This document shows positions 63,007 through 64,000 of a stretch of 64,000 bases of DNA, one piece after another. The position numbers were made by a program, and so were the translations under genes. The stretch comes from UTCHB3 sp964625575 (lineage in GTDB: Bacteria; Bacteroidota; Ignavibacteria; Ignavibacteriales; Ignavibacteriaceae), in the NCBI GenBank assembly GCA_964625575.1, contig CAZVBQ010000002.1, positions 1 to 64,000 of the forward strand, written 5' to 3'. A model generated the notes under the pieces. It did not search any database. It saw only the letters and a list, made by a program, of their open reading frames with translations, and was not told the origin of the DNA. Within the stretch, counting starts at the first letter, position 1. Each line of letters begins with the position of its first letter.

Positions 63007-64000
63007 TCAAAGCACCGTGAACTCATCCAGATCGTAGGGGAATTCCTCACCATAGCGGTTGGCGTAGTCACGCCTGAATTTCGCGTAGGCGATCCTCGCT
63101 TCTTCATTTTCCCCGAGATCAAGAAGTGAGAGTAACTTAAGTTTCAATACCTCTTCACTCAGGGGGTCTTGTTTCGAGAGAGCGCGGGCGAGTTCTAGAA
63201 CCCTGGCGTGTTCACCATTTGCCCTGAGCCGGGTCATAATTTCTGATGCCTTTTTCAGTATCCGGGAAACCGCAATGCTTTTTGTCTGTGGCACCCATTC
63301 GGCTGTGACCCCTTCAAGAAATTCACCGCGTGAGATCATCTGAATGAATCTGTCGAGTTTTTCGTTCGAGAGCTGCCCGTCATCCCCGTTAACCATGTTA
63401 TAAACTGATTTCAACTCGTCATTATACGTTGACGGAACCGAAACCGCCACGAAATCTCCCCGCTGTTCAAGTTTGATCGCTGAGTTTTCATTCAGCAACC
63501 TTCTCAGTTTTGAGAAGAACACTTTCCGGTTGTTTAAACGGTTCTCTTCATTGGTATCTGTCCAGATCACCTTGGCGCAATCGTCTGGTTTTATTCCTTT
63601 GTCAGGCGAAAAAACCGTGTGAAAATAGATCAGTGAGAACAGGTCTGAGAGCCCATGAGTGAGTTGTTCGTGGATGTTAACACCGTTGGCATCCACGATC
63701 TTTAATCCGCCGAAAAGGGTGATAAAGTTACGGTCAGCCTGCTTTGATCCCGTGGTTCGCGTGTCATTTCCCTTTCTCTTCACGCGCCTTCTGTATCCTG
63801 CCCAGGCGGCGGCCGGTATCGAGATGCTGACCATCCCGATAAGGATGTAACCGATCATCTTCTGTCTTTTCGCGAGCACCACAGGTGTTGACCTTTCGAG
63901 CAGTTCATTATACTCTGCCTGCGAAAGTACAGGGGTGCGTATTGACTTCACAACCCTTCTCACCGATTTTCCTTCTGTATTATATACAATGGAATAAAGT
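63007..64000 (-). CDS. Second membrane-anchored BTAD/SARP-like regulator (partial, N-terminus off the right edge)
   Basis: The frame is open to the window edge, so the GTG at 63963 is not the start; codons before it (LYSIVYNTEGKSV) align with the region just before the TM of the neighbour (YANLVVYQKEKC). Visible are a TM segment (MIGYILIGMVSISIPAAAWAG), FITLFGGLKIVDANGVNI, VIWTDTNEENRLNNRK, KLRRLLNENSA and TPR-like helices. The extracytoplasmic part lies beyond 64000. It is followed after one base by its paralogue, so they are co-transcribed. Confidence 0.65.
   Translation of the reverse strand, partial: LYSIVYNTEGKSVRRVVKSIRTPVLSQAEYNELLERSTPVVLAKRQKMIGYILIGMVSISIPAAAWAGYRRRVKRKGNDTRTTGSKQADRNFITLFGGLKIVDANGVNIHEQLTHGLSDLFSLIYFHTVFSPDKGIKPDDCAKVIWTDTNEENRLNNRKVFFSKLRRLLNENSAIKLEQRGDFVAVSVPSTYNDELKSVYNMVNGDDGQLSNEKLDRFIQMISRGEFLEGVTAEWVPQTKSIAVSRILKKASEIMTRLRANGEHARVLELARALSKQDPLSEEVLKLKLLSLLDLGENEEARIAYAKFRRDYANRYGEEFPYDLDEFTVL

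Overview
The window looks like chromosomal DNA from a member of the Ignavibacteria/Chlorobi branch of the Bacteroidota-related bacteria. The evidence is the many secreted proteins ending in a type IX secretion (Por) sorting tail with the NFPNPFNPST-type motif, Bacteroidota-style promoters (TTG-N19-TAnnTTTG), the dnaN-recF-DUF721-gyrB-gyrA cluster, and moderate GC with AT-richer islands. No rRNA, tRNA or CRISPR array was found. Species cannot be named from the sequence.

Layout. (1) 1-5.5 kb, minus strand: the upstream end of a type III-A CRISPR operon. Transcribed from about 5.5 kb leftward it encodes a MazF/PemK-like protein, a divergent sigma-factor-like protein, a protein combining an anti-sigma-like N-terminus with a MazF-like middle, a Lon-like Ser-Lys protease, a frameshifted small ORF, and Cas10/Csm1 running off the left edge. 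The four junctions from the PemK-like gene to the small ORF are 4-nt ATGA overlaps. This parallels the known CalpL-CalpT-CalpS protease/anti-sigma/sigma signalling of some type III systems, but I recognise no SAVED or CARF sensor domain on the protease. It is the best candidate here for an undescribed system. (2) 5.7-15.7 kb: ordinary metabolic, regulatory and envelope genes (PAS remnant, Crp/Fnr regulator, D-cysteine desulfhydrase-like enzyme, beta-lactamase-fold hydrolase, T9SS cargo, RlmD, methyltransferase, TonB-receptor-like protein, PAP2 phosphatase). (3) 15.8-18.7 kb: two probably acquired genes behind AT-rich palindromes, one a 720-aa fusion of RNA-polymerase-alpha-CTD-like and sigma-region-4-like modules with winged helices. 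(4) 18.9-32.5 kb: lipoproteins, phosphoglycerate mutase, RlmI, large T9SS cargo proteins, class I aldolase. (5) 32.5-39.3 kb: accessory region with a two-gene restriction-modification system, a DUF2225 protein, an AAA/DUF4143 ATPase behind three phased palindromic operators and bracketed by 76-bp inverted repeats, and a DUF6922-like small protein. (6) 39.4-47 kb: a family of small outer-membrane barrel paralogues (one frameshifted), a dehydrogenase-like protein, a metallophosphoesterase and ferritin. (7) 47.4-54.6 kb: gyrA, gyrB, DUF721, recF, dnaN with dnaA missing from its usual place. (8) 55.3-60.7 kb: bamD, thioesterase, secreted metalloprotease, ccmA, ccmB, gmd. (9) 61-64 kb: two tandem membrane-anchored regulators with a SARP/BTAD-like output, the second running off the right edge.

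Intergenic DNA is unusually rich in dispersed low-complexity repeats and three copies of a long imperfect inverted repeat, one of which forms the 3' end of recF.
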